64,000 nt of DNA from Alopecurus myosuroides (GCA_028641055.1 CM054063.1:44814828-44878827), one strand, 5' to 3'. Shown: positions 1 through 11,735, counted from the stretch's first letter. Notes: generated from the sequence alone by a model not told the origin. Numbers and translations are program-made.

Positions 1-418
1 GGTGCTAGTTTTAATTGGAAAATAAATTCGCCATGCTATGTTAGATCTAGGTTCTAGTGTATCGGTACTCTCTAAAGAATTATATGAATTGCTAGAACTA
101 GAAAATTTAGAAAAGTGCTCAAGTGAATTTGTCCTTGCTGATAACTCTACTAAACATGCTATAGGACAAGTAAAAGATGTTATGATTGAATTTCACATGA
201 CTTTTGTACCCGTTGATTTCATTATTATGGATATGGGGGATAAATCCCCTAGTCCTATTATTTTGGGTAGACCTTTTCTTCGTACTACAGGTGCAATCAT
301 AGACTCCAAGTAAGGGAATGTCAAGTTTCAGTTCCCTCACAAGAAAAGCATGGAGCACTTCCCAAGGAAGAGGGGCACGCTGAAGAACAAGCTCCCTCAT
401 GAGCTTTATCCCTCTTGA
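1..418 (+). pseudogene. gypsy gag-pol fragment: retropepsin end (Athila-like)
   Basis: A reading frame open from the window edge carries a retroviral-type aspartic protease. It has a LDLGSSVSVL active-site motif near position 42, a long beta-rich middle, and the flap/C-terminal motif IILGRPFLRTTGAI around 258-300. A stop (TAA) follows at 311-313, and coding-like sequence continues in the same frame (EFPRK-type residues to about 418), so the frame is broken. The same protein type recurs at 14517-14804 and 53180-53560, which places it in one gypsy family, probably the Athila-like elements common in Triticeae that encode only gag and protease. No reverse transcriptase follows. A decayed retrotransposon remnant is near certain; the lineage name is an inference. 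Confidence 0.8.
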
Positions 419-1750
419 TTATCAAGTAAGTAAAGCCTAGCTATATGGCTATAAAGAAAGCGCTTTACGGGAGGCAACCCGGTTGTTTTTGTTTGGATTT
501 TCCTAGTGTCCCCTTGCTGTCTCAAGAGATTAGTTTTTTTTTTAATTCTGGAGTTTTCAATAAAGAGTCAAGTCAAACCCATTTGGACTTATAAGTTGCT
601 ATCCTAGTGCATGAAATTTCTGTTTCAGCACAAGTCTGCTCACCGTATGATTTTACGTTTTTTATTGGTATGTCGGATTCAGCTAATTTTTTAGTATGTT
701 CTGCAGCTTTTCGTCCTCTGTAAACAAAAAAATTGGCTTAATTTTTTGACGAGTCTAGCTTAGGGAAAAACGTTCGTTTTTCTGCTGCTGCTTTTCTGGA
801 CAGATTCTGCCTTCTTTTGTTTTATGCACCCTTTGGGCTTGGGAATCGAATTTCCATGATTCTTTCAAGAAAGAGAGTGAACATACAACATAATGAAACT
901 TATTTTCTATCTACTGGAGCATTTGATTTGGAATTTTGCACAGCAAGCATGTGATTTGTTTGTCCTTGCTAATCTCACCCCACAGAAAAAGAATGGGAGA
1001 AACATGTTTTGTGAAGTTTTTTCACAGGGAATAGAGGAGCTGCGCCTCAAGACATCCAAGAATGGTGAAAGCCATAAGCTTGGGGATGTGATGAACACCT
1101 CACTGGAGCTACACTCTTTTGGTTAGCACACGTCTAGTTTCTGTTTTTCTAAGCAAAGCATTTATCGTAGAGACTTGAAGCGTCTAGTTTTTGTTTTTAT
1201 TTTTGTTTTGATAAGACCACCACCATCATTTTATATGAGATTGAGCTACTGGAGTTTGGGGTTGGAATGTATTGGATGCTAGTATTATGACTTGGAATAG
1301 GGAAGCCATGGTTGATTTGAAGAGCTACATATGTTTGCATGATTTATAGGCTTTTTATGTGTAGAAATTTGCAATAATGTTGTCTTGAGCTATCTCTTAT
1401 TCATGTCCTTGATGTTAAGTGCTGGTTTATTTAGTTTGTCATGAAATGAGTAGTTCTATGGACATATGCATGCATAGTAGCTGGTCAACTATCTCCCTCT
1501 TGCTAGCCCAAAAATTTAAAAATTCCAACAAGTAAAAACTTGTTTCCAACACTCCTTAGCCAAGTATTTCCAGTGAGTCCACCATATCTTCCCATTAGCT
1601 TCATTGCTATTCCGAGTATGTTCACCATGTTATTGTGTTATTTATGTTCTAAATTAAGATATTCACTTAATTAATTGTCATGAGTTGAACTTGGGATAGG
1701 ACTCTCACGAACTTTTGAAGGCACACTTTACTTTTTATGCATCTAATAAA
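419..1750 (+). mobile_element. non-coding interior of a decayed Athila-like gypsy element
   Basis: This stretch has no convincing gene. It follows the protease remnant and opens with a GGGAGGCAACCC-type block (about 469-481). Equivalent blocks follow the proteases at 14931-14943 and 53648-53660, so it is probably the long non-coding part of the same element type. The boundary with the copia element that follows is not visible as a clean LTR end; I place it near 1750 only because copia gag coding starts soon after. Confidence 0.5.
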
Positions 1751-1778
1751 CATGACCCAATAATGGGAGCCACAAGTT

Positions 1779-3134
1779 TTGCGTTTGACAAGTGTGTGGT
1801 TGGGAGCTAGCTATAAACGTGTATCACCGGAAAGCTTTCAACATTGCACAAAAAAATTACATTTGGTTGATATCATGTACTTCATCAAGAGAGGAAGACT
1901 CATCAAGAAATCCACCTTCATTCCCAAGTCCAAGAACTTCATCAAGAGAGGCCCTCCTAGGGCATTGATTGCTAATGAAGTCGAGTACACCTCCGGTGGT
2001 GAAGAGAGTGACGGTGAAGGCGAACAAGTAGGTATGGCGGCCATGGCTAGGGGCGTCGTACCTCCTAACTTGAGCTCTCTCTTCTCCAACCCAAATGACA
2101 ACAAGGGCCCTTCGAGTCACAAGTGCTTCATGGCCAAGGGTATATCCCCAAAGGTGACTCCTACACTCAAACTTGCAAACTCCTCTATTCCTTCACTACT
2201 AAATTGTGTCGAGGAAGACCCTTTAGCAAACTTTGTGGAAAAACTAGAAGGAGAAACTGAATCTATCTTTGTCTCTCTCATGGATCAATTAAGTGAGGCA
2301 CATGGCCTCATTGATGAACATGAGGAGAGAATAATGTTACTTGAAAAGTTTGCTCGTGATGATGCTAGTAAAATTGAGGAGCTTGAGAAAGCTCTAGATG
2401 AATCACATTGCTTTAGAGAAAGCATAGAGGAAACCTTTGCAATTGACATAGCTAAAGTAAAATTTGATTGTCAACATGCTTTTGCTAAGGTAACGGAATT
2501 CATGGCTTTAAATGATGCAACTAACCAAGGTTATAATGAACTCATTAAGGATTTTGATAAGCTTAAAATTGATCATCGAACAATCTCAAATGAGCTCAAA
2601 GCCTTAAAAGGAGTAAAAGTTGTGAATGAAAACTCTTGTGTTACTAACTCTTTGTGTGTCAAGGCAACTCTCATTGAGGAGAACAATAGGTTGAAGGCAC
2701 AACTCAAAAAAGGTCTTGCCACATGCATCCAAGGCCAAAAGAACCTCAATGATCTTTTGAGTAATCATAAGAGAGTTATTGGCAAAGAAGGCCTTGGTTT
2801 TGCTTCCACATCGAAGGTGGCTTACAAGAAGAAGTCAACTCCCTCCACTAACTCTATTTTTTTTGTGAAGGAAGGGGAGTTGGCTAATGATGAAGATGAG
2901 TTTGATATTATTGCTAAAAGTATTGTTCCTAGGAACACTACTACTCACAACAACTTTGCGGGAAAGTATAACCCATCTTATATGCTTCTTAAATCTATTA
3001 ATGGTCATGTTTATGCAAAGTATGTAGGCACCTCATATGGTGATGATTACAAGCATGCTATTTGGGTTCCCAAGACCCTTGTGACTAACAAAAAAGGACC
3101 CATCCAAAAATGGGTACCTAAGACAAGAAGTTGA
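1779..3134 (+). pseudogene. copia gag, C-terminal portion (SIRE lineage)
   Basis: An open frame of 451 codons has no ATG at its left end; the first in-frame ATG is near 1875. It contains a basic stretch with two FIKRG repeats, the KCFMAKG motif (about 2122-2140), a long charged heptad-like segment rich in E, L and K (about 2230-2750) typical of SIRE gag coiled coils, and a C-terminal block ending in AIWVPKTLVTNKKGP. The capsid domain and CCHC knuckle expected upstream are absent, so the gene is truncated at the 5' side. Its stop at 3132-3134 is followed at once by pol in the +1 frame. Whether that is an original gag/pol frameshift or decay cannot be told here. Element B has a related gag at 32111-34286. 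Confidence 0.8.
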
Positions 3135-3138
3135 TTCA

Positions 3139-6100
3139 TTGTGGGGTTGTATTTCCGGTGGAACATCATGGATGATTGATAGTGGTTGTTCCGCACACAT
3201 GACCGGAAGCAAAGAAGTATTAGAAGACTTGAAGCTCCAACTTCTCAAATTTGCTCATGTAACTATTGGCGATCGCTCACAACTTAAGGTATTGGGACAT
3301 GGCAAGGTGGTCATTTCTCCGGATACATCCATTGAGAAAGTCCTCCTTGTTGAGTCCCTTGGCTATAATCTCCTTTCAGTCTTGCAACTTTGTGAGTGCA
3401 ATTTTACATGTGTATTTGGGCGTCACCATGTGCTTGTCCTTCACACTATTTCTCTTAAAGTAGCCTTTGTTGGATTTGTGGAAAACGGTATGTACATAGT
3501 GGATTTCTCAAAAGAAACTACACATATCCCCACATGTCTAATGGCTAAATCCGACGTGGGGTGGCTTTGGCATCGTCGCCTAGGCCACGTCGGTATGAGA
3601 AATCTACAAACTCTTGTGAAGGGTGAGAATGTGGTAGGACTAACAAGTGTGAATTTTTCCAAAGATCGTCCTTGTAGCTCTTGTATTGCCGGAAAGATGC
3701 ATGAGAAGAATCACCCTAAGACATCAATCATCGCCACAACAAGACCCTTTGAGAGCATTCACATGGACCTATTTGGTCCTCCCACATATGGTAGTCTTGG
3801 AGGCAAGAAGTATTGTTTGGTAATTGTTGATGATTACACAAGATACACTTGGGTTTTCTATATCAAGAAGAAGAGTGAGACTCAAGAAAGATTCATAACT
3901 TGGGCCACTGAAGTGCAACGCCAATATGACACCAAGATCTTGTCCATTAGGAGTGACAATGGGTCCGAGTTCAAGAACTACACCATGGATGAATTCTTGA
4001 GTGAAGAGGGGATAATACATCAATATTCCACCGCGTACACCCCTCAACAAAATGGTGTAGCGGAGAGGAAGAATCGCACACTTATTGATATGGCAAGAAC
4101 TATGATGGCCGAATTCAAATCCCCATATAACTTTTGGGCCAAAGCCATCAACACCGCTTGTCATCTATCTAACCGACTCTTCCTTCGTCCGATGATTGGC
4201 ATGACTCCATATGAGCTCCTAACCGGTAACAAACCCAACCTCAAATATCTTCGAGTTTTTGGGTGCAAATGCCAAGTCTACATAAAGGGAACTAGATTGT
4301 CTAAGTTTGATTCTAGAACTTTTGAAGGCATTTTTGTTGGTTACGCCACGAACTCCCACACTTATAGAGTCTACAACATATCCACCGGGTGTGTTGAAGA
4401 ATCTATGAATGTGGAATTTCATGAGGATAATGGCTCCCAAGTGGAGCAAATTTATTGTGATGATGTAGGTGATGAACCGCCCTCCATAGCCATAGGAAGA
4501 ATGGGTGTAGGTCCACTTATACCCATTGAGGGACACCTTGTGGCAAACGAGGATGGAACTAGCTCTACGCAAGTGGAGCCCTCTACATCGACCACCAATC
4601 AAATGGTAGACCAAGAACAAGAAGAAGACCTTCATGTGGATACCACGCATCAAGAAAGTGATCAAGGTCCACTCAATGATAATAGTGGAAATAGTCTTGG
4701 TGATTCGTCACCTAGAACTCCAATACGAATGGACAACGGTCTTGATGAAGGAAATGATGAGGATATTCCACAAAATGAAAATCCCGATGATGCACTAGTT
4801 CGTATCATGTCTCGTCAAGCATCAAGATTGCAACAAAAGTCACTATACCAAAAGAATATCATTGGTGGCTTGGGGAGAAGTGTCTCCACTCGTGGACAAG
4901 TACTCAAGTTTTGTGGTATTCACTCATATGTCTCTCATGTTGAACCTATCAAAGTGTATGATGCTCTTGAAGATGAAGATTGGGTTCAAGATATGCATGA
5001 AGAGCTCCATAATTTTGAGAGAAACAAAGTATGGTCACTAGTGGAAAGACCCAAGGATCATAATATCATTGGAACTAAATGGGTGTTAAAAAACAAGCAA
5101 GATTCTCATGGGCAAGTGATTCGCAACATGACTCGATTGGTTGCTCAAGGCTACTCTCAAGTCGAAGGACTTGACTACGGTGAAACTTTCGCTCCCGTAG
5201 CTACGCTTGAATCCATTCGTATATTACTTGCATTTGCCACTAGTCATAACTTCATCTTGCATCAAATGGATGTTAAAAGTGCTTTTCTAAATGGACCTCT
5301 AAATGAAATGGTATATGTTAAACAACCTCCGGGGTTCGAGGATCCCAAGTATCCTAACCATGTCTACTTCCTCCATAAGGCTTTGTATGGCCTCAAACAA
5401 GCCCCACGTGCTTGGTATGATTACTTAAAGGAGTTCTTAGTGGATCGTGGTTTCGTACTTGGGGTAATTGATCCCACTCTCTTTACCAAAAGTGTAGATG
5501 GACATTTCTTCGTATGCCAAGTATATGTTGATGATATTATATTTGGATCCTCTAACCTGATTTTTGTAGATCAATTTGCCAAACTAATGACAAGTGAATT
5601 TGAGATGTCTATGATGGGAGAATTAAAGTTCTTTCTAGGTTTTGAGATCAAGCAATATCATGAAGGGACTTTTATTTGTCAAGCCAAATATATTCAAGAC
5701 ATGCTCAAGAAATTTGATATGAGCAATGCCAAACCATTACCTTATCCAATGCCAACAACCGCGAATCTTTCTATGGATCATGAAGGTATACCGGTAGACC
5801 CCAAACTTTATCGATCTATCATTGGATCTTTGCTTTACCTTTGTGCATCTAGACCGGACATTATGTTTAGTGTGGGTTTGTGTGCAAGATTTCAATCTAA
5901 CCCCAAGAAAAGCCATATGATTGCGGTCAAGAGGATTCTTAGGTACTTGGTTGACACTCCCACACATGGTCTTTGGTATCCATCAAACACAACTTTTGAT
6001 CTTGTGGGACATTCGGATGCGGATTGGGGAGGTGACAAAGTGGATAGAAAATCAACTTCGGGTGCTTGCCAATTCCTTGGTAGGTCCCTTGTGTGTTGGT

Positions 6101-6477
6101 CTTCCAAGAAGCAAAATTGCATTGCCACCTCCTCCACGGAAGCGGAGTATATTTCCGCCGCAAGTTGTTGCTCTCAACTCCTATGGATGAGGCAATGCCT
6201 TAAGGATATTGGAAGTAAGATTAAGACAATGCCTCTTTTATGTGACAATGAGAGTGTTATAAAGATTGGTCACAATCCGGTACTTCATGGCAAGGCCAAG
6301 CATATTGAGATTCGGTATCATTTTATTCGGGATCATGTGGCCAATGGTGATATCTCACTTTCTTATGTCAAAACTAAAGATCAACTTGCCGACATCCTTA
6401 CCAAGCCTCTATATGTGAAGAGATTCAAGCAATTGAGGAGTGAGCTCAACGTCGTATGTGCAAGCAATTTTAGTTGA
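3139..6477 (+). CDS. pol: Ty1/copia polyprotein: protease, integrase, RT, RNase H
   Basis: One uninterrupted frame of 1112 codons. Visible in order: aspartic protease WMIDSGCSAHMTG (residues 11-23); GAG-preintegrase HRRLGHVG (about 144) with CSSCIAGK zinc-site cysteines; integrase core with D in HMDLFGP (about 208), D in SDNGSEF (about 272) and E in NGVAERKNRT (about 305); RT with the catalytic YVDDIIFGSS (about 796); RNase H with GHSDADWGG (about 957), TEAEY and the DQLADILTKPL tail. No ATG-led start exists; the frame is translated as part of gag-pol and the listed start is only the first codon of the open stretch. All expected catalytic residues are present, which is unusual in this window, but the element has lost its 5' LTR. 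The pol tail of element C (46963-47475) is a related, decayed copy on the other strand. Confidence 0.95.
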   Translation: MWGCISGGTSWMIDSGCSAHMTGSKEVLEDLKLQLLKFAHVTIGDRSQLKVLGHGKVVISPDTSIEKVLLVESLGYNLLSVLQLCECNFTCVFGRHHVLVLHTISLKVAFVGFVENGMYIVDFSKETTHIPTCLMAKSDVGWLWHRRLGHVGMRNLQTLVKGENVVGLTSVNFSKDRPCSSCIAGKMHEKNHPKTSIIATTRPFESIHMDLFGPPTYGSLGGKKYCLVIVDDYTRYTWVFYIKKKSETQERFITWATEVQRQYDTKILSIRSDNGSEFKNYTMDEFLSEEGIIHQYSTAYTPQQNGVAERKNRTLIDMARTMMAEFKSPYNFWAKAINTACHLSNRLFLRPMIGMTPYELLTGNKPNLKYLRVFGCKCQVYIKGTRLSKFDSRTFEGIFVGYATNSHTYRVYNISTGCVEESMNVEFHEDNGSQVEQIYCDDVGDEPPSIAIGRMGVGPLIPIEGHLVANEDGTSSTQVEPSTSTTNQMVDQEQEEDLHVDTTHQESDQGPLNDNSGNSLGDSSPRTPIRMDNGLDEGNDEDIPQNENPDDALVRIMSRQASRLQQKSLYQKNIIGGLGRSVSTRGQVLKFCGIHSYVSHVEPIKVYDALEDEDWVQDMHEELHNFERNKVWSLVERPKDHNIIGTKWVLKNKQDSHGQVIRNMTRLVAQGYSQVEGLDYGETFAPVATLESIRILLAFATSHNFILHQMDVKSAFLNGPLNEMVYVKQPPGFEDPKYPNHVYFLHKALYGLKQAPRAWYDYLKEFLVDRGFVLGVIDPTLFTKSVDGHFFVCQVYVDDIIFGSSNLIFVDQFAKLMTSEFEMSMMGELKFFLGFEIKQYHEGTFICQAKYIQDMLKKFDMSNAKPLPYPMPTTANLSMDHEGIPVDPKLYRSIIGSLLYLCASRPDIMFSVGLCARFQSNPKKSHMIAVKRILRYLVDTPTHGLWYPSNTTFDLVGHSDADWGGDKVDRKSTSGACQFLGRSLVCWSSKKQNCIATSSTEAEYISAASCCSQLLWMRQCLKDIGSKIKTMPLLCDNESVIKIGHNPVLHGKAKHIEIRYHFIRDHVANGDISLSYVKTKDQLADILTKPLYVKRFKQLRSELNVVCASNFS

Positions 6478-7229
6478 TTGAAAATCTTGCATACACACAC
6501 TTACTAGACTCTTATTTGGATTCTAGATGTACGCATAGACATAGGGGGGGTGTAGCTCAATCAATGAGCCAACACTACCTCTATAATGCATAAATAAACA
6601 AATCATGCCTAATGATCATTTCAAATTACATCATGTGCTTCAATGATGAGTCTCGACAATGCACCCAAGATATATCTTCGCGGTGACATATCGAACATAC
6701 TCATACATGGTGGCTAAGGCCACCGCCCAAGATTTGGTTGGTTTTATATCAATGAGACATTTGTGTTTGTGTGTTCAGTCATTTGCATTTCCATTTGTTT
6801 CATATTTCATTGGTATCCAATGTTGCTCACTTTGTTTTTCACCTTTTCTCTCCATTGGATCCAAATGAAAACATCATATTCATGTCATCATACTCATTTC
6901 ATTCGTGCACATGGTCAAATAAAATTGCTATATAAAACATATGGGATGCTAGAAACAAACTTACGAAAATTTGTTATTAAGACACTAGCTTCATTTTGTT
7001 GTTTTGTGTGTTAGTGTGTTTGTCGTGTCAATTTTTGTTGGGGGAATGTTTTTGTTTTGTTTGTTTTGGCTTGTTTGTTGTGTCGTTTCAATTTTCGTTA
7101 GTTTTAATTTGGGAGCAAATTTTTTTTAAAAAAAAACAAACACAAACAGCCAAAAAAAAAACCAGCTCGAACCCCCCCGGCCCCTGCCACGCGTACCCTT
7201 CTATTTCACATTGAATCTCAAATGAGGGC
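6478..7229 (+). other. spacer between pol and env-like ORF of element A
   Basis: No intact gene. The stretch around 6651-6690 (TGCACCCAAGATATAT) reappears inverted at 46763-46785 behind the pol tail of element C, so it is conserved element sequence. The start of the env-like ORF must lie in its last part, because the frame reads in from at least 7200 across the solo-LTR insertion site. The last five bases (AGGGC, 7225-7229) are the left target duplication of the solo LTR. Confidence 0.6.
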
Positions 7230-9460
7230 TGTCGCACCCGGACTTCTAGGGGATACTCACAATCCGTTAAACAGTAGATAAATGGCTTACGGGGCATACC
7301 GGCACCCGCATCTCAATATGAGTAGGCCAACACGTAAACGTGTGACAACCATTCTCTACTATTCATCGTCTGAGCAAACCATCCCATAGAAATCCAGATA
7401 CTTCCATTGACGTACTTCAAAACATACACACATGGTACGTCAACGACATTTGAACAAGTGATATCACAACAGACCTCTAAGACACAAAAGATTGAAATAA
7501 GTTGCAAATAGCTCTCATTAGAGCAGAGATAGAAAATACAATCATCCAAAGGACACATGTCCCAACATATCATCATTACATCACAGCGGAAGCATTCAAC
7601 ATGTCTGAGTACAGACAAGATCCAAATAGGCCTAAGAGGCCGGAAACGAAAAGACGGAGCCCATCCACGAAGTCTCGGATCCTGCCCGGGTCGGCTATCT
7701 ACTCGTCAGCAGTCTCGTCATACTCCACGTAGTAGCCACCATGGGGATCCTCGGAAACGTAGTCTGCGGAAACCATAGCCCCAAAGGGGTCAGTACATAA
7801 ACATACTGGCAAGCAAGACTCACAATTCACCAAAGTGTAACCCGTCAACACCAAGCACAGATGCTTTGGGTTCAACGGAAGGGAGGGGATATAAAGGATG
7901 CTGCACTGGCTGCTCTAAACAACTACAGAGTTTCTACCACTTCCGGCTAAACAGAAAGAAGATAAGATAGCGTATCGCAACCAACCATAGCTAACTCCAA
8001 ACAAACCCATCCTGTATCTCGCCCCTTATCCAAAGAAGCAATCCGAGGATAACTCACACAGTTGGATTAGTGAGGGTTCAGATTGTGTGTCATTAAGCCT
8101 ATTACTAGTCAGATTGTTAATCGTTAGGTTTAAGTTGTCCTGAGTACTTGTTAGCCAGTACTTTCACCAAGTCATCCATAACCGCGGAAAACACGGCTTC
8201 TCGAGAAGATTTACCCTGCAGGGGTGCACCAATTTGGCCGTACACGTAAGAATAACCCGCCAGATGGGAAGGCCTTTCCCACCAAGCGGGGCACTCAACA
8301 CAACTCAACTCTTCTTCGCATCAAGCCCAAAGAACCCCGTGCAGTGAGCGCACGGCTAATCAAGCCCCACGAAGAAAAGGGGACCCTCATAGCACTCTAA
8401 GAACGTGTCTCCCTAAATGTCGACTACAAAAGTTCCACCCTGGCATGGGCTTGCAAAAACCTGCATGCGGCAAATGGAACACCCGAACTAAATGAGGCGA
8501 TTTGGACGAGATGCGAATCGAATCAAATTGAGGGGGCGCCCATACACGCTTCCCACATGCGGTTAGTGCGCTCATCATGGATCAGTAGACAAGACCCTTT
8601 TCCTAATTAGAGTCGACACTAGCAGGCCTCAAAACCACGCAGGGCCTCCTGCCGGTGCCTTATCATCAAATTATTATTTACTCAAATTTAGCAGGTTGAT
8701 TTGATTAACATCGAGCCCCCAGAACATAATACAAATAGTAACAGAAAGTAACGGGTAACAGACTCGAGCAAAACAACCCTAAGCATGCTAGTAAGACACG
8801 GGCAACAAGCAAAAGGTTATAGGTGTGGAGGTGAGGCAATATCATGGTTAAAGGATAACATGTGATAGGTTCGTAACAGAAGCAACTATTCATAGGGCTA
8901 GCAGAATAGACAACGGAAAGTATCGGTAACCAATGTTGAAAGGAACACAGTGGTTCATGTGAGTGAATACTTGCCTGCAAATTCAGCAGCCTGGTACTGA
9001 GCTAGATCCTTAGAAGGGGTGTCGTAAGTATCGTCGGTCTCAACGTCGTCGTTTATCCGAGAAGAAGCAAACAAACAACGCAGAGAGACAAACAATCAAT
9101 AACATGGCATAGTGCACAAACATGGGATGATGCATGACCATTTTAATTGATGCATCAAAAGTAAACTAGTTGACATGGTAACATAATTAAATGGACCCAC
9201 ATGCAACTTGGATTGCATATGGAAGGCCCATGAATTAGGGTTGAATTAATTGTTCTACAACTAAACAACAGGTGAAGGTGGATTAGCATGATGCATGGAT
9301 GAGGAAAACAGAAAGAAAACAACAATGGAAACAATTTGAAATAAGGTTTACCAAGTTTGGGATTTTATTTATTAAGTTATGAAAATTTGCTTCTTAAAGG
9401 TGTTACACAAGCATTTGTTGTTTTCACCAAGTTAAATTGTTCAAAGTAGATTACAGGGTT

Positions 9461-10200
9461 CATATTTGAAAAGAACACAAAGTTTTAGTTGGAATACATG
9501 TTTCACTTGTTGAAAAAGGAATTAGGATGAATTAATTATGAATTAAACAAGTTTAAGCAAGATTTAAATGAATTTAATTCAAGTGTGAATTTAATTGAAT
9601 TTTTATTTGTGCAAAACATTAAGTCAAATTCATATTTGAAAAGTTGATACTTTTATGGTTGGGAAACATATTTTATAGGTTCAAAAAGAAATTAATTTGA
9701 CCAAGTTATGAATTTAACAATTTTAAATGATTTAAACAAGGTTTAAATTATTTAACCAATTTTAATTATCCAAAACATGAAACAAATTTTATATTTGAAA
9801 AGGTGGTTTAAAATAGCATGGAAAACATATTTTATTTGTTGAAATTGGATTTAAAATGAGCAAGTTATTATTTTGGCAATTTTAACTGCAATAATTAAGA
9901 AACAGATGTTTTCAGCAACTTAAATTATTCAAAACAGCAAACAAAGTTGATATTTGGAAAGTACATGAAAAATTGAATGGAAAACATATTTAGTTTGTTG
10001 AATTTGGAATTTTTATGCCCAAGTTATGAATTTTGCAAAATTAAGTGAATTGAACAAGTTTTCAAATATTTCACCAATTTAAAATATTCAAAACAGTAAA
10101 CAAATTTTATATTTGGATAGAGCATTCAATTTGGTATTGAAAACATGTTTAAAAAGTTGAATTTGGAGTTGAAATGATTTATTTATGCAATTTACAAGTT
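9461..10200. repeat. degenerate 159-bp tandem repeat inside the solo LTR
   Basis: A block opening with (C/T)ATATTTG(A/G)A recurs at 9461, 9631, 9790, 9949 and 10108, giving spacings of 170, 159, 159 and 159 bases. Each block also holds a GGAAAACATATTT-like box about 40 bases later and an AAGTTATGAA-like box about 80 bases later. The copies are diverged but clearly related, and a partial copy may precede them from about 9300. The region is very AT-rich and non-coding. Confidence 0.75.
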
Positions 10201-10352
10201 TGAGGTGCAATCTGCCATTTTTATTACATCTAGGGACTTAGAAAAATAATTTCAGGGACCTATAAAGAATCTACAAGGACCTGTGGGCAAAAAGAAGTTT
10301 ATTTGGGTGGTGAAAAATTAAAAGAAAGAAAAAAAATGGGGTTTAACCCGCA

Positions 10353-10413
10353 GGGGGTGGGATTCGAACCCACCCCCTCTGCTTGCAGCGCAAGGGACAG
10401 AACCAACTGGGTG
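10353..10413 (-). other. tRNA-like segment with A-box and B-box in the solo LTR
   Basis: Read on the minus strand this holds CACCCAGTTGG (10413-10403), similar to a pol III A box/D arm. About 33 bases downstream is GGTTCGAATCC (10370-10360), a perfect B box. The latter sits in the loop of a 9-bp stem (10353-10361 paired with 10369-10377) with a 7-base TTCGAAT loop, like a T arm with an over-long stem. I cannot fold a regular anticodon arm or acceptor stem, so it is not called a functional tRNA. Confidence 0.6.
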
Positions 10414-10439
10414 CTGTGCTGTGTTGTGATAGGAAGGGG

Positions 10440-11062
10440 CAGTGGGGGGGTTATGGTTCAGGTTGCGGTGCTATTTCTGAAACTGAAACTGCACGCGGAC
10501 AGAACTGCACGCGGACAGAACGACCGAGGGATGGTCGCCGGCGAGCGTTGCTGCTGCGCCTCGACGTGGACGTGCTGTGGGCTCGGCTGCCGTGGCGTGC
10601 GGTCGTGTGGGTGCAGAGGGAGGAGGTGAGGGAGCGAGTGGGAGAGGGAAGCGGTCACCTCGACCTGAAGGAGGAGCTCGAGGTAGGGGCGGAGCAGGGA
10701 GTCGGCCGGCGCCACGAGGAGGACGGCGGCGGCGCATCCGTGGGTCCCGGCCCTCTCTGCGGGGTGGAGGAGGAAGGCGGCGCCGGTGGGAATCCATTCC
10801 CGGCGTCAGGCAGCGAGGAGGAGGCCTCCACCGGCGGCGATCGCCGGAGGGAGGAGGAATTTCGGTGGGTTCAGAGTTTCAGTTACTGAGAGATTACAGA
10901 GAGGAGAAGGTGGAAGAAAGAGCGAATGGAGGCGGGGGAAGAGAGAGGAGAGGAAGAAGGAGGGTAGGGCAGGGGCTAGGGCATCGGGTAGGGTTTATAG
11001 GGGGGAAGGTGGAGCTGCAGCCGTTGCTGCTGCATCTCTGAATACGTGGATGCAGTGGATGT
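10440..11062 (-). other. GC-rich leader region of the solo LTR
   Basis: A sharp GC-rich island in an otherwise AT-rich LTR. It lies directly downstream, on minus, of a TATA box. The several overlapping frames in it encode only Pro/Arg/Gly-rich low-complexity peptides and look like by-products of composition. The likeliest role is the transcribed 5' leader of the LTR. No protein is supported. Confidence 0.5.
10993..11000 (-). promoter_or_regulatory. candidate TATA box of the solo LTR
   Basis: CTATAAAC on the minus strand, at the edge between AT-rich upstream sequence and the GC-rich island. The spacing suits a start site near 10965. Motif-based only. Confidence 0.4.
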
Positions 11063-11645
11063 AATCCGTACGAAGAAGAAGACAGGGCGAAGGGGGTATT
11101 GGGCCAAGGGGGAAGAGGTGGGCTGGGCCTCTCTCTCTGCTGTTAGCTTTTTTATTAGTTCTTGCTATTTATTTATTTTTTTTGCTGAAAATGAAAAAGA
11201 GAAAAAGGATGGGTTTTTAGGGTTTAGAAATTTGGGTAAAATTTTGTATCAACTATTTATATTGTAACAGCAACATTGCAAAGTTTTGTTTTCCAAAAAC
11301 TTTAATTATGTGGGTGTTTGTAAATTTAATTGAATTTACCTAATTTTGATATTAAGTGAATAGGGGTGACATTAAGCAATTTAAAAGGTTTTGAATTCAA
11401 GTTTATTTGAAACAAAGGATTCAGTTGTTTTGTAATATTCATAAAGTTCAAAAGGGTTTCTGTTTGGAGATTAATTGAATTTGAAAAGGGTTTGATATTA
11501 AATGAATGTTTGATTAGAAACAAATCAACAGTTTTGGAATCACAACTTTAATGGAAACAATTGATTGTTTTGATTTGAAATATCATTTTGGAAATTGTAA
11601 CATCACAAGTATGAAACAAAAGGTTTGAAATTTGGTTTGAAATTC

Positions 11646-11735
11646 AAATAGAAAACAAAGGAAAACAAAAGAAAACAATTGGAAAACAAAGCAAAACAGA
11701 GGAAAACAAATGGAAAACAAGCAAAACAAATGCAA
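11646..11735. repeat. GGAAAACAAA-type simple repeat
   Basis: About nine tandem or near-tandem copies of a decamer like GGAAAACAAA or GCAAAACAAA near the right end of the solo LTR. Low-complexity sequence with no coding value. Confidence 0.7.

Noticed and set aside
10353..10430. A genuine tRNA gene
   Set aside because: B box and T-like arm are good, but there is no acceptor stem and no regular anticodon arm; kept only as a tRNA-like segment.
10303..11064. Several overlapping frames of 85-168 codons on both strands in the GC-rich part of the solo LTR
   Set aside because: Products are Arg/Gly/Pro-rich low-complexity peptides in every frame, lie in the leader of an LTR and show no motif; GC composition alone explains the lack of stops.
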